Assembly: GCA_025094145.1 (NCBI GenBank)
Contig: JALLLS010000024.1
Coordinates: 248,001 to 312,000, forward strand
Direction of reading: 5' to 3'
Length of the DNA stretch: 64,000 nucleotides
Origin: Spinellus fusiger
Lineage: Eukaryota > Mucoromycota > Mucoromycetes > Mucorales > Phycomycetaceae
This document shows, one piece after another, positions 1 through 14,640 of this stretch. How positions within the stretch are numbered: the first letter of the stretch is position 1; each line of letters starts with the position of its first letter. The position numbers were made by a program, and so were the translations under genes. The notes beneath the pieces were generated by a model. It did not search any database. It had not been told where the DNA came from and worked only from the letters and a program-made list of their open reading frames with translations.

Positions 1-145
1 ATTGCACACAACAATAGATACCATGTCATCTGTTAATAATATATTTATATATTATTTGTTGAGCACAGACAGGCATTCTAATCAACAACAATAGTTCTAT
101 CCCTACATTTATCCATTAAAAATCAGCATTCGCCTTTTCCCAATC

Positions 146-2554
146 ACTTTATGAAATATCAACACTGCTTTTTATTTTTGGATTTTGATATAAAGTAAAG
201 TTAGGGCTGTGCCATTTCAAATAAATAGTACACTGATTGTATAATCCTTAGTATTTTCTGGGAATAGGGTATACTCTTTATCTGTTACTGATCAAGCTCT
301 ATTTCTTATACATAATAATAAGCTGGGCGCTATAAAACTAGTCTGTACTTCAAATTCCGTGGTAATATTCTAGTGAATTAGCATACACTAATGGTTTTTA
401 TTGTTTATTATTAAATAAGAGTTTTATATAACTTGTAAACAATAAGTCTGTTTCTGAGATGATTTAAATATTTAATTAAAGAAGTTTCTATTCAATAAAA
501 ACAGGATTTACACACACACACACACACACAATAGATTCGGAGATGGTCATTATTTTCTTAATGAGATATAGTATACAAAGACTAATAGATGGTTCTATTG
601 CTAGTATGGAGTGAGGATGATAGACAGCCATAGATACTAAGTGTGGCTCTATAGAGTACTGGTTGCCTTTTTATTTATTTATTTAAATAAATGAATAATT
701 GTATTGTCTTGTAAACACTTTTTTTTTAAAAAAAATTGATTAAAGATTTAAAGTCTATAGATTACATATTCATAAAGTTAGAAACTATGAGAGTAAGATA
801 TTCAAGCTGAAGAAGTCACCCTGGGCTTGAAATAGTGGCTGATCTCATGGCGATCACTTTCATATGTCAAAATAGGTGATTGTCATGTGAACAAAATATG
901 TCGTGCAAAAATTAAATAAATAGCAATCCAAAAGGAAATAGCATACATAAACTTAAATAATAATTCATGATAATACCTTCAAATATCACACAGTATATTT
1001 ATAAACGCTTTTATGAACATCAAATAATAAAATAGTTTAATAGGGACATAAAGTTGAGTTTATCACTAGTAGGTTTTGATGACAGTTTATAATAAATTTC
1101 TTATATGTAGATGAAGTTTTTAAACAAGAAATAGATTAGTACATCTTAACTATTATTAATGAGAGATATATCACAAGATGTAACTCAATGATATAATCTA
1201 TCTGTGCATATTTTTTAGCAGCACTTGTACTAATCATTGTAAGACATATCCTCATGCTATCTGAGCTATCTAAACATGTGAGTGACATGACGAAATCACT
1301 GGTAGTAGCTTTATGGTGCTATGAATTACACTAAAGATATGTAGAATAATCTAAATAAACTATGAGAGTTTTAATTCTTTTTAGTAACTTTCACCTAATA
1401 TTCTTTTACTTTGAGTTCTACTGTTGATAGCCCCATGAAATATGCTTTTGGATTGAGAGAATATAGATCGTTAGAATTAGGATATCATCTTTTACGAAAC
1501 AGTTACTAATGACACCAGTCTGGCCAATTCTGAAGCCATTGAAAGACAGTACCACCACCATTTTTTACACTCATAAACACATACAATGGTCAATCTTTTT
1601 CTAAAATAAAGACTACCAATAGAAAACCTTTAATATATGAGTAAGATAAGAGAGAAAGAGAGAATCAACTCATTGGATGGCTGGAAACTCATACTCGACA
1701 GTGGGTATCCACCCCACATTTTGAAAAAAAAAAGATGAAGTCTATTTCTATTGTTTAGAAATACACAATAACGTATTTATTAAACTAATGATAAGACACT
1801 TTATTCTTTATTTTTGATGACTCAAACTGACACTACATTTCCAGTAATAAAATCAATGGGGTAACTCAAAGAAAAAAAAAAGGCAAATATTTCTGCCAAG
1901 AAATGTGAGACCCCAAGAGAAAATTGATAATGGTGGAGGAGATAAGGGGGAAGCTGATATAGGAAAAGCGTATTTGTGTTTGTATTTGTATTTGTATTTT
2001 AATGTGTGTGTGGCAAAAGGAACTATTAATACTTCCAAGTGTATTGATCTCTTGAAGCAGGATTATTATTTTTCCCTGAATTATACTTTATTTCTATATC
2101 AGATACAATAGTAGACATTGATTACTCAAAGGCCAGTGATGCAGTATACTATCAAGATGATTCAAGAAATGGGAAGGCAGTGGATGATACTGTAATGAAA
2201 GGAATTTACATAGTAATAAAAACAATGTTCTCAACTTAATTGACTACGTTTATAATACATCAAACTATAGAATTAGTTCATTCTTGTGACCTTTCAGATC
2301 ATTTAAGCATTAAGAGCCGCCCTACTGCTGACATAAAAGATCAACCCTATTGAAAATACAAGTAATCCTATAACCGGTATGATTTTGAGATTCAAAGTTG
2401 TTATATAAACCAAGAATGACAATATCGTCCATTATTAGCTTACATCCGTCACACTTTTATGTATTTTCTGCTCTATTAATTTACATTTTATTTAATTCTG
2501 AAATCCAGTCTACATATTAAGTATGTTATTCGTTATTAAGAAAAGTGATTTATA
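146..2554 (+). repeat. Left arm of a 2.4-kb inverted repeat
   Basis: This stretch reappears in reverse complement at 50419-52823. Sampled blocks of 100-230 bp are identical or differ by a single base. A (CA)n run at 511-530 has a different length in the other arm. At both boundaries similarity stops abruptly (ACTTTATGAAATATC at the start, GTGATTTATA at the end). I see no terminal inverted repeat inside the arm, no clear target-site duplication and no convincing long ORF. The two short ORFs of 61 and 68 codons at 1853-2111 overlap on opposite strands and carry low-complexity KYKYKYK-type runs. It is either an unclassified non-coding or degenerate repeat family or a segmental duplication. That the repeat exists is certain; its nature is not known. 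Confidence 0.93.
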
Positions 2555-4323
2555 AAAAAAATCATCGAGAACTTGAAAATATTTCCAATGTTTGTTAAAG
2601 CTATAGTTAGATTTTGGAAAATATAACTAACAGATATAGTATGAATAAGGGGAAAAACATTATAATAAGCAACAGATATGGAGAATAAATGTTTTTAATT
2701 GAATGTAATCCGGCATTTGAAATGACAGCATAGTCTCTCACTGCCACTCTATCAATTTAAAGCACTCCATAATAGGAATTAACTTCAAATAGTGAGTTTA
2801 ATATAATCATGCCTTTTCCTTGTGTCTCTACTATTTATTCCGACTATGTTCTTTATATGGATTTAGTGTGTGGATAATATGTTGTAAGATGAAGATCCCA
2901 TTGTATATGTGTCACTTTTAGCGATTCTAGCATATATGTCAGTATGTTTTATTAGTATACCCTCTACAGTCATATACAGTATATAATTCTTGGCCATTGG
3001 CTGAATTAAAGAACTAATACATAATCGACATTAATATGTAGTGTACTATTAATTCAATAGTATATGCATCTCTATAATAACACGAGGTAGTAAATTTCCA
3101 AGGACATCTTGTCACCTGTGAATACTTTGCAGTATGTGGCTGTGGGGGTGGCAATCTCAAAATACAAATATGTATGGCAAAAAATTAAAAATAAAATAAA
3201 AAATCCTTCTTCTCTTTCTTTTATATTTATATTGGCTCTCAAAGCTAGAATATAGCCAAAGAAGGCAATGATTAAATAGAAAAGGCATCACAAGTATCAA
3301 TAAGTAGATGACTGACTTCCTTGATAAATAGTAGCCAAAACCAAACAGAAAAGATAAAGACGATATTAAACTAACAAAATAAAATCTATATATGTTAATG
3401 ACATTATTGAAGTCTATTTTATATTTAACTGACCCTTATTAATTTAATTTTGAACAAAAAGTACAAATGCGTAAATGCGTAACATAGACTTTACCGCTAT
3501 AGTGAGAGTATGTTTTTCTTAATATGAATTTAAATTGATTTTAAAAACATTAATGGTGTGCAATAGTAGGAAAATTCAAACTCCGTGATCACTTGCGCAC
3601 TATAAACATTATAGTATAATGCTATTTCAAAAGCTATTTCCTAAAAAAAGAACTGTATTGATTTCGAAAAAAAAAAGAAACAAAATATCACTGTTTTATA
3701 AAGCAAAATATCACTGTTTTATAAAGCAAACTATCATATAGACTATACTAATCTTTTCAATGTAGTATATAGTCTTTGCTCAATATAATAGTCATACTTT
3801 ATAACTACTATGCATAATGAGGTGACAATTATTCTGTTTGACATTGTTACATTAAGTATGACAAGAAATTAAGTCTATTTCTACTATAAATCAATCAAAT
3901 AAATAAACTACAATGAGTCTTTTTTTACCATTTTACCATTTAAGATGGTCTTTATTCATTGAATTTAAAAAGTATGTATAGTAAATGTTTTTTTTTAAAA
4001 AATTTATATTTTCATGGTTTTATAATTAAGATATAATTATTGCTTAGCATAATTCAGTATTGAGTTTTCTTTTATATAATAATAAAAAGATTATTAACAT
4101 AGAGATAAGTAAAAATTCATAATTTCATAAATGACAGTTGAATATTAAGCATAACGAGGCTCTTTTGGTTGTGATGAAAACTCTTATGAGTTTGAATGAC
4201 TAAACCCAAACCCTCTTTTTCATTGTAGGAATTTGAGATTTAAAACATACTTGTTCTAAAGACATAGTTGATTTTAAATATAGATTATCGAGCAAGCCTG
4301 ATAATCTAAAGAAAAAAGTGTAT
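2555..4323. other. AT-rich intergenic, no gene seen
   Basis: Very AT-rich sequence with frequent stops in all frames. It includes a short direct duplication of about 22 bp near 3682-3727 (AAATATCACTGTTTTATAAAGC twice). No coding region, RNA gene or element end was recognised. Confidence 0.6.
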
Positions 4324-4980
4324 CTAGTTTGTAGGAGTTATAGATTTTCGAATCATTTCAACAGATTTCCATAAATGTCGTCCAAATCGATGGTGCTTGT
4401 GCTGCTGATATTTCACTTCGATGATGTTTTTACTCTGAAGAGTCTTGAATCTTCCCCAACAGCAACCGCGGGAACGATGGGGAAGGTAGATTGAGGATAT
4501 CATTGCCCAAGAAAAGCCTTGTTTGTAACCTTTTTGTAATAGCTCATCTTCTAAAGAAGACCACGGTGTTCTTGTTTGTGATGACTCACACCTTTCTTTA
4601 CGAGATACACGGGGTTGAGATGTAATTCTTATGTCTTTTTTGGTCTTTTTGTAAGACTTCTGGGAATTGCTAGTTTTTTTCTCGGATACAATCAAGACTG
4701 TAGTAGGAGATGCAACTGTTGATACTGTGCTTTGGTGGCTATTGCTGCTGATGCTGCTGATGCTTTCGCTTCTGCTCTTTCTTGTGTTATGCATATTACT
4801 ATCGATTATATCGTGGTAGGTATTCATTGTATACTGGTGTGGCCAAAACTTCATTTGATCATATATCGATTCTCTGGATAGACATCTCATATGCATATCT
4901 TCTAGTGGGGTTTTTTGATATACAACTGGCATAGAAGTGTGTGACTCTCCAGGACAGCATAATAGATACTTAATGTCCAT
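4324..4980 (-). CDS. Myb/SANT-like DNA-binding protein
   Basis: Single-exon ORF of 218 codons beginning with ATG. The N-terminal half is Ser/Thr- and Asn-rich with a basic stretch (KSYKKTKKDIR), possibly a nuclear localisation signal. Residues ~138-190 match a single fungal Myb/SANT repeat: TPWSSLEDELLQKGYKQG, then SWAMISS, then LPHRSRGCCWGRFKTLQ. The spaced Trp residues and the 'LPHRSR..CWGR' ending are typical of the Myb-like proteins of Mucoromycota. It probably binds DNA, in either a host regulator or an element-associated gene. It stands alone in an AT-rich desert with no recognised gene within 10 kb downstream, so it may be a recent arrival or a decaying copy. No frameshift or stop is visible. 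A function beyond DNA binding cannot be stated. Confidence 0.6.
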   Translation of the reverse strand: MDIKYLLCCPGESHTSMPVVYQKTPLEDMHMRCLSRESIYDQMKFWPHQYTMNTYHDIIDSNMHNTRKSRSESISSISSNSHQSTVSTVASPTTVLIVSEKKTSNSQKSYKKTKKDIRITSQPRVSRKERCESSQTRTPWSSLEDELLQKGYKQGFSWAMISSIYLPHRSRGCCWGRFKTLQSKNIIEVKYQQHKHHRFGRHLWKSVEMIRKSITPTN

Positions 4981-7079
4981 TATAACTAGATGAAGATTAA
5001 ATAAAATATTAGTTAAAGATTTTCATATGAATCTTTGATCAAGCGATTTACCTTGAGTATGATATTAAATGTATAGTAAAAGGGATATTATTCTCCACGC
5101 AGATATACAATTTAGTCCCAGGTGAAGGAATAGTGTCCAGGATTTTGTAGTTAGTATGTATTTCTTCTCAAAGTAAGAAAGGCAGGTGAAAATTAAGAGA
5201 GGTAAACGGCAAAGGCGCTATAATATTATGAAGAAAGAAAGAAAGGCTTTTTAAATCTAATGAACATTTAGGATAAAGGAGGGCAAAGACAGCTAAAATG
5301 TTTTTTGGCTGTTGGGCATACACGTTTACGAAGAAGGAGATAAGGGGATGACAATAGATAATATAAATCTTTTTATGTAAGCAAGACTACAGAAAATATA
5401 AAGATAAAACCAAGTTAGTATAGTATATAGTTATTTGATAGACAATTTCTCATTATATAAGAAAAGTATTTCTCTTAGTCTCTTTTTTTCCTAAGAAAGC
5501 GACATAAGGCTTGAAGGTTTCTTTTAGTCTTGCCAAATTTCCTTATATTCATGATTTTTGATATTCATGTCGTTAGTATTGATATTTTTTCCATATGTAG
5601 TGGTTATCAATATGACTTCAAAACCTTAGTGCCAATAATTCACTTTTAAAACGTTCAGGGGCCACCCCATAAACATGCAGATAGCATAAAATTAAAAAAG
5701 AAGTAAGAAAAAAACAGACACAGAGGGATATTGAGTATTATATTATAACAGCAACAGGTACTACATGAACTATATTGCCCGCGCGGCTCCTTTGTACACC
5801 TCCTACGTCTATCACTTTCTATATCTATTCAAATCTCCCTATTTAGTTTTCCCCCTGTTCTTCAATCAAGTTTCATGACTTTAAGTCGCTCAACTGCTCC
5901 ATAAACTCTATATGACAGAGAATCCACGAAAACTGGTGCATATAAAAGGTATTTGAAAGTGTAATACTATCGGTAATTGGCGCCAAGGAAAATGTGAAGC
6001 ACAAATAAAGTGACAAATATTTTGGCATAGTTTCTATATTAAATTTAAAATATGGCATATCATAATATAAGATTTCAAGTTCATGTAACTGCCAAATATA
6101 TAAGCATACAAGAACAATCATGTAAGTATGTAAACATTTAAATGTATGAATTTTCGTATTAATCTTCAACTTTAAAGGCATTAAGATTCCATTGAATTCT
6201 TACAGTATGCTTGGCACTATAATAGGGAGCAAACTAAATACTAGGAAATAAATGTCGGACTTGTATAATATTCTAAGCACTACCATTTAGTGTTTTTAAT
6301 CTGGGCTATCTTCTTTCTGATAATAAAATTAGTCTTAGTTTGGTATAAACTATTAAAGGTTGTAGTGAGATAAGAGCTTGGGCGCCATGAACTGTTTTTT
6401 ATTCATGTGTTAACTATTGTACGTGTATTTGAATTATTGCTATAAATCAGCTCATTTTTTTTACTCATCACAAGAAAAAAGATTGTCAAGATTCTAATCT
6501 TTTTTATTACAGTGTTACACTATGAAAAAAGGATATTATTGTGTATGCAGATCGATCACTCTCTTAGACATTAATATTAAATTACTCTTTAGATAAACTA
6601 AGTATTATTATTTTTAAAAGTCTTTCTTCAATGCAAGACGTATCAAAATATATAGAGATATCAAAGTGCTTAAACATGATTTAAGGAAATCATATCTTAT
6701 TAAGACAAAAGAAAATCAATTCGCGACAAGGGTGCATATCCTTACTACAATGGTAATTATCAGCTCGGATATGCTGTCAGTAAGCTCTTTACAAATAAAT
6801 AAATAAATAGCCGATCCCATACCAAAGCGTACTTGAATACCTTAACGCGTGCTATATCTTATTGAGTGGAACCAAATAAGGCATCTAATCAACAATGGGT
6901 ATATCCATTTCAAAGATATAACTTAAGTTATAGAAAGAGCCTCCGAATTTAAAAATGCAAATTCATTTATTTCATATTCAGACTTTACTTTCTCATGACT
7001 ATAGTCTTATGAAGTATTTGAATATAGACTTCGAATATTTAGTAGTTTAAAATATATAGAAGATTTGCTAAGAAACTAT
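4981..7079. other. AT-rich intergenic, no gene seen
   Basis: No supported coding region. A 102-codon minus-strand ORF at 5873-6181 has an unremarkable, hydrophobic low-complexity composition and no recognisable motif, so I do not call it. Confidence 0.55.
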
Positions 7080-8120
7080 AAGAAAAGCTTCATATTCTGT
7101 ATGGCCACCCTTGTCATCTAGCATGGTATGAGACAAAAATCCCATGCTGGTAATGAGACCATCTATCACTTATCAAGACATTTTAACCCATTCCGGAATT
7201 AGATGGTCTTCTGAGTAATTTTTGTTAGTATATAGGGCCTTCTCCTTCTTTATAACTTTTTTTTTGTATAGGACGTTTTTTTTTATTCTTCCCACTCAGT
7301 CCCACGTTGCAATGAGAGGTTTGGCTGATTTATTCATGACCTTCTTTAGATATATCCAAAGATGCTCAATTGAATTCAGATTCAGACTTTAGGCTGGTCA
7401 GTAAGGCAGTTTCGACACCGCTCCCCATCTCCACTTTTTTATTTTTCTGGTATGGAAACTAGAATTGTTTTCCCGTAAGAAATACATGATTCCAGGGTTC
7501 AGAGATTAACAAAAAAGTTTAGGACAGTACATCTCATCTAAGACAACAATATACTAATCGGACTTCGTATCATCCTTCACAACACAATCTTAGAACACTT
7601 TCACCACTAAAGCAGCTCTATACCATAGCTCTAACACTACCTTCTTCAGATTCGCCATTTTATCAGTAAGAAGACCTTGATTGTTTTTAAAAGGAAAAAT
7701 AGACTGATTTTAGGACTCCTAAGCTCGAGTGTGAACTCATCGGACCACACAGTAGAGCGCCACTGCTTCTGTATTCACTAAAGAGGCTGACAAACCACTT
7801 GAGCCTTACTTTCATGTGCATATTTGTTGTTTGGGGCTTCTTTAAGGTCTTATTAGGTTATATATTTTGATTTTTAGAGTTCCTGTCCATTGACTCTGAA
7901 GACCTTTAGTGGGACTTTCAGTGGAGACATTATTTAATTAAATTGCCAACTCGGAAATTGAAATTCGGAAGTTCTTTCTCCATTTTGCTTTATGAAACAG
8001 CGTGAACGACTCACATCAATGTTGCCATGACAGTTCGGAAAATTTACCTCAAAACAAGGTTTTCTCGACAGCGAATCATAGTGGTACAGTGACAGGGTAA
8101 GGAACTTTTTGTAAATTCAA
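7080..8120 (-). pseudogene. Decayed Tc1-type transposase relic
   Basis: The low-coordinate end resembles the 3' part of the Tc1-type copies at 44610 and 53096: 'attctgtatggcc.cc' near 7095 is followed at ~7362 by the complement of the catalytic-end block (S-L-N-L-N-S-I-E-H-L-W, equivalent to SPDLNPIEHLW). The same order of landmarks follows upstream. Stops and frameshifts are numerous, and neither terminal inverted repeat can be placed with confidence. This is an old copy much more diverged than those at 44-54 kb. Boundaries are approximate. Confidence 0.6.
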
Positions 8121-11100
8121 ATAATAATTGCCTTTTTAACTAAGGAATATGTAGAACGCTACTCTGTGTTACTTTTTTATAATTACTTTTATACCTCGAC
8201 ATCCGTTAATACTCACGTGGTTTATACATCTCCTGATGTACAAATAAAACAAATAATCCACTGTAAATAATTGCATTGTTTATTTTTAAAAAAAAAAAAA
8301 GTCCAATAATAAGTTAGACATTTCATTAAGTACTTTTTCTTAATAAACAGATATCTCACTACTACTAGTAAATCGTAAAAACACTACCACTAGACCAGCT
8401 TTGCTCATTGTACCACTCCATTTAGAAGACAGAAAACCCCGGTGAAGAGTGTGTCGAGAGAAACATTTTGAGACAAGGCGCGTTTCTTTTCAACCTAAAA
8501 CCGCCATAAGCCATATGTCGACGCCTCATACTAATTCCCTCGAAGACTTTTTATAATGTTTTTCACACAATCACGGGAACGTTTGACAAAAAATGATCAT
8601 GACCTGAATGAGCTCATGAGCAATGGCACCTCATTGTATAGTCTTTGAGTCATGAGCTCTACTCATCAGCAGTAATAGCAATATAAGTTTTCTTACGAAA
8701 CATAACACTTTTTTTATATCAACTTTTGCTTTCTACTTGAAGAATAATAGTGTTAGAAATGATAGAGCAGATGAAATGTTGGTAGCAGTGTAAAGAAAAT
8801 ATAGATACAGATGACTTTAAAATACAAAGTATATTAAAACTTAAGAAACAATGATTAGTTCAGAGTTGTTTTTATAATAAATATATTGATATAAGTATAT
8901 TTTTATTATTATCATAATAATAAGTTTTAATGTTTATTTAATCTGTCACTATTCATTGTCTTTCTGTTACGATACATGAGCCTAATATAAACAACAAACT
9001 ATATGTCTAGCCTTCTACCATGCACTGTAAAGAAATCTAAGAGTACTATACTTGAAAACATACTATTCTCAGGAAGCATTAATCTCTGGATAATAAATAT
9101 ACCTGAAGATAAAAGTAGTGGAAAGATCCTCAAGAAGATACACACGTTCTTTTCCAGAAAAGACTTCCTCCCATTTAAACCTAAATTAGACAGTTCTACG
9201 GCAATGACTATGTTTTTCTCTCTCTCTCATAAAAGAACGCTTGTGTTTTTAAAGGCATCTAACCCTAAAAAGGGGTTTTTTATAGTGCAAATGGAATGAT
9301 ATGTGGCTATTTTAGTGATGAAAATTTGATCTATGCATAAATTTAGGCATAATCAACCCCAAAATTTACATCTATTTCTTAGCCTTATTCTCTCTCTCAT
9401 TTTTTTAACTCTGGAATCAAGAAGCTATTACTGTCATCCAGCACTAGCTTTTATATTAAAAAAGATACAAAAAATTGAAGGTATTAGTGTTTTTCTCTAA
9501 TGTCTAGTATAAAGTTTGGTTTTCATCTCTATTGAGCATATCTCGATAGGACCGAATAAATATATTTACAAGGAGAAGTCTGATTAATCCATAGCCAAAC
9601 AGAGATGAAGGTTATATGGATACTAGTATGAGGGAACATAACTAAAGACTTTGACAACCTCCCCATTTTCAGTAATAGTAAGCTGTCATTAGCACTAAAT
9701 CTCACCCCAAAGATTATCAGGTATTCTTTTTAATAACACCATTTTTATTGTAGAAGAATAATATTTGTTCTATTTTTCAAAAATTAGAAGTTTACATCTA
9801 AGAAACTCATAAATTTATAAGCAGTATAAAATTGAAGTATAATAATAATAATAATATGTATTTAAAAATCATTATTATTTGTGTTTGTGTTTGCTTTTTT
9901 ATTATATTTATTATATAGCAGTGCAGTGGAAACTTATTGCTCTAAATTTTAATGAACAGTTTCTTAAACTTTGAAGAGATTATATGGCCTTATGAAGAAA
10001 CTTCCGAGTGATTCTCTATTAGATTATAGTTAGAGAAATACTATATTGGAACTTTTTATTATTATTTAAAATAGATAAATAAAAAAGTTGTACTAGATAA
10101 TACTATTTAATCATGACTTTTTAGCAGAAGTTCTTTATATTCAATAAAACTCTTTACTTGTTTACTTCTTTTTACGTCTAGAAAATATTCAGAAAAATAG
10201 TCAAAAAATAGTCAAAGGGTAAAAAGATACTGTCTCTAGTTGTAAATTATAGTATCAAATTATAATTGTGACAATGTTTATAATAAGGCATGGGCACAAT
10301 AATATGTAGTATTCTCGAAACTAATAAAAAACCATATTAATTGAATTATAGATATATTTTGTTACAATCGATGATTTCATGTGTTATTATCTCCTTAAAA
10401 TCGACTCCGGTACTTGAAGATATTATTTTTATAATTCAATGAATGACAAAAAAAGTTTAATTTATACTGCTGATATGCACACAAAGGATGTAAAATGTAG
10501 TACCTCAAGGCTATATTATGCATTGGTTTACGTAAAACTTGTGCCTTATTCATTTCTATGTATCCCTTATATTCTCAAACCTCGCCTAACTCTACATCTG
10601 TATTAACAGCCATTAAAACGTTAATTAAATGTATATTTTTGTTTAGTAAAAAAACTGTATTTTCTTTTCATCTTTGATATGCTAAATTATTGATAGTAAC
10701 TTAAATGATTTATCGGGTAACACCTATATGTAGGTTCATTTTTATTTATATGTAAACGTAGTGAACTACATTGTCTTCAATGAAGTGGATTTCTTGACAT
10801 GTAGAGTTAAAGTGAATATATGAAGTATACATAAACCCGAAAAAAAACTAGGAGAGGTAGTGTAACTTTTATTGCAAGAGTTTTTTTTTCTTTTTTTGTT
10901 TAGATCTTCTAAATATAATAAGAGCCATGCATCATTAACAGATTGTACATGTTGATCAATAAAAGTACTCTGAATGCAACCATTTCCTCTTAAATAAATC
11001 ACATTTAAGCCTGTAAAACCTGTTTTCTATTTATTATTATTTTGAAAGTTTATTTAAAAATATTCTGATATTCTTGTATCATAAATATGAAATCGACAAG

Positions 11101-14100
11101 AATATTGTATTTATTATTTCGAAATAAATTCAGAGTTTATAAATCTCATTATAGGAATAAACATCAACAATGACAAAACAAATGCATGATACCCTTATTA
11201 GGGAGTAAAGAACTGATAAATCATGACTATATGTGATCGCTACCTTCAAATAAGTAATGAAAAAATAGAGAAAATCACAAAATCCCAAAAATGTGCACGG
11301 GCACTAAACTTATTGCAAATTAAAAGACTTTTCTAATAATACATACTATCCCATAAATACATATACAATACTATTTTATAATAATTTTATAATATAGATG
11401 AATATTCTAGTATAATATCTGTTACTGAAAGGATATAATGTTTCTATATAAACAATTAAACCAGGGAGTAAGTCAAATTTGTTGGGTATCACCTGCTGTC
11501 TGTATCTTATTAAGTATTTGTCTCGAGATGATAGGCGAAAAATTCTCAGTTGTCTTTTTATCTGATCAACATCTAAAGACTAAAAATCTAGTAGTGATGT
11601 TATATTCTTCTTTAAATTCAGACCTAACTTCTTCTTGGGGGTCTAAGTTAGGGTCAAAGAAACATTTTAAATTTTATCAGCTCTACTATATATTTTTATA
11701 CCATAAAATATTTTAAATAATATATAACTTAAATCTATGCACATTGGGCATTTGTTTTTTGAAGTCTTAATAATATACCTATCAAATGGAATTTTTTACA
11801 CGTAATCTAAATCATCTACTGTCAACAACATCTGGACCCACATCAAGTATTTCCATATTCTAGATACAAACTAATTTTGGTCAGAAATTAATCATTTATT
11901 GCACATACAAAAAAACCTTAATGGACAGTAATAAATAAAAAGATAATTTATGTATACACTCAAGTTAAAGGCATGTTATACTGGAATATCATACAGTGAT
12001 ATAATCATGAAAATATCTTTTATTTAAATAGATATGATACTAATCGTATTATATATTGATCCATACTATATATCGTATGTTTATTCCACACTATATTTTG
12101 TAGTGATCTTATACAGCTGCTTATATAACTCATTTACTAATCAAGTAGCATAAACTACTTATTTTATGTCTTGAGTAATAACTAAGCAATATATTTTATA
12201 GTTTATTACTAGTATAAAATATCTTGAAAACCTATGAGTTATTCAATACTTCATATTTAATTACGTTTTTCTTAAAATACCTGTCATATCACTAATATAT
12301 GTAAGCTCTGAGCTCATCGTGGAAATTGAAACTGAAAGACTCTAATTTCATTTATTCTAATCTATATTAGTGATTGTAGCAATTATAGAAGAAACATGAG
12401 AATTTAGCAGATAAAATTGAAGTGATTTTTATTTCATGTCTGAAATATGGTTCTAGATAGATTCTGAAAATTTGATGATGAGTTTTTAAGTTTTCAAGCA
12501 AGAGCTTTTCCTCGGAAAGTTAATTGATTGATAAATATTTTACTGGCATAAATAGCAGCTTAACTAATGGCTACAGGAATACTAATCAGGGGATAGAGGC
12601 ACAAAGATTACTAGTTTAAAAGTGCTACCCTATTTACTATTCTCCGATTCTATTGAAATTATGTTACAGTTTTAGTTTTAGTTAGAAGGGTACTCACTGA
12701 AACATGCGTACTACTATGGATATTTTATTAGTCAGTACTGAAAATATATCATGCTCCTGTTAATTTTCAGGGGTATATAAGGTACTACAGGAGTATTTTC
12801 TGTTTAGAAAAGTATCTTTCAATAGAAAAAGAAACCCCCCTTCCAAAATATTGTTAAAGTTTAAATTAGGTCTTTAAGACTGGACCGATCATAAAACTAC
12901 TTGAACCGATTAGAGAAGCTAATTTGAAAAATTATGCACAAAAACACATATCCAGGCCCGTGGTCAGCCATGTGTGTTTTATTTTTTATTTTTTAAAGTC
13001 GGGTTATTAAATTATAGGTATACTGTTTGTGTTTATATTACTTTACTTCATTGTTTAGCTGGAACTACCATATTTCTGTACACTTGTTCTTGCTGTGATT
13101 AAATTGTTATTTGGATAACATTTTTTCGTATAGTTGACTTGTACAATTGTTTGGTTACTCTTAATTTTCTGTAAGTGCTGGTTTAGTTATACATATTTTA
13201 TTTTTATTTCTTTAGGAAATTCTGAGACCACTTGTTCTGAATATGGTATCAAAATTTTCTATAATCGGTACCTTTACCAATACATCCGATTCTTTGCATT
13301 TATATTCATACATCCTTATTTTGTTCTTTGTCTAGACAGATAATTATATTCACTCCTGAATTTTCATTATAGACGTTTTTGTGTTGAAGTTGAGGAAAGT
13401 AAATACGTTCCATTAGATTATATCTAATTTACAATGCAAAATAAAACGCGAGCAGAATATAGTTTATAATTGAATAGCATGCTAATAAATTTGAAGTTTA
13501 TAGATTTTATGGAATAATAAAGCTTTGTTATCTTTTCTCCTGCTTTTAGATTATTATTTGATAGTATTAATGAGAAGCTTTAATCGATATATTTTATTTA
13601 TTTCCTTGACAGAATACTTTCAATGAAATCATGGGAAAATAATACGAAGGTTTACCTAACACGATATCAATAAAATCAGTTTAGATTTGATGCTGTACCT
13701 AGACCAAAACTTATAAAATAGGCATTTGGTGGTCCCAAAGTAAAAGTAAGATTACAAGACATGATTATTCTTGAGAGAATTCATTCGAACTTGAATTATA
13801 TACGTTGTCTAATTTTATATAACTACCATAGGAGATAGTGGTAAATACCAATGGTTATATTCTTATTGATTAAGCCTTGGGATAATATATTATAACATTC
13901 ACACACACATCATCCTGATAGCTAAAATAATTAAAGGTAAATGATTGTAACCTTGTGCTATTGAAAAAAGAAAAAGTCCATTTCATTATTTTATAGAAAA
14001 AATGCACCAAAAACATACATATACATATATAGCATATCTTTAGATAATAATAAAGTAATAATAATAATAAAATAGCTGTATCTTATATATTATATTATCA

Positions 14101-14319
14101 GATAGCTACTAGAATAGTTAACTTGCATTATAAAAATTACTATTGAGTAGTTTTTTTTCTTATAGATTGTGTTAAATAGTTCGTCAAAAGTAATATTTTT
14201 CAAATTCTTGACTACTGATGTCTATCAACACATAAAATATTGCTATGGCTAGAATTTTATGAGCTCATTGTTCAAAAAATAGAGATATCTATTAGATAAA
14301 CATGTTGTTTAAAATTAAT
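8121..14319. other. 6-kb AT-rich desert, no gene supported
   Basis: Long AT-rich stretch with many short homopolymer and ATA/TAA tracts. Open frames of 60-98 codons at 9003-9299 (+), 10766-11002 (-), 11438-11716 (+) and 13134-13343 (+) show no recognisable domain or splice context. The first of these (98 codons, Lys- and Ser-rich) is the least implausible. No tRNA, rRNA or terminal repeats were recognised. Confidence 0.5.
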
Positions 14320-14640
14320 TCAAAAAGGCCAAGACATACTCAAAGTATAGATTCAGGCTTTGGGGTAGTCAACTGAGTAGAGTTCCCATATCATTTGATA
14401 TATTTTACTATTTTTTTTATCTTCATTGTATGACTGATGATGCTATCTTTATGTTTTTGTTAACTAAAGTCAGGATTTAGATGTTAAAATATTCAAATAT
14501 CAGGGTAATGCCTTCTTTTTTTCAAGACTACAATATAAGACCAAAAGAAAGAAACTGGACGTTTAAAACAAAATTCTCCTTTTTTAGTTTTGTACTTTTT
14601 CCTGATAGTGTCGTCTTTTATCTTAATATCAAAAGAATCT
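14320..14640 (-). pseudogene. Very old Tc1-type fragment
   Basis: Around 14340-14390 the minus strand reads as an eroded version of the WPAQSPDLNP block of Tc1 transposases (TGACTACCCCAAAGCCTGAAT). The neighbouring bases also resemble the relic at 7.1-8.1 kb. Only this short landmark is supported; the limits are rough. Confidence 0.4.

Noticed and set aside
1853..2111. Overlapping 61- and 68-codon ORFs present in both inverted-repeat arms
   Set aside because: They overlap on opposite strands and carry simple repeats; their identity in the two arms simply reflects the recent duplication.
12830..12975. CCCCCCTTCC-starting block resembling a transposon end
   Set aside because: No matching inverted end or target duplication was found nearby.
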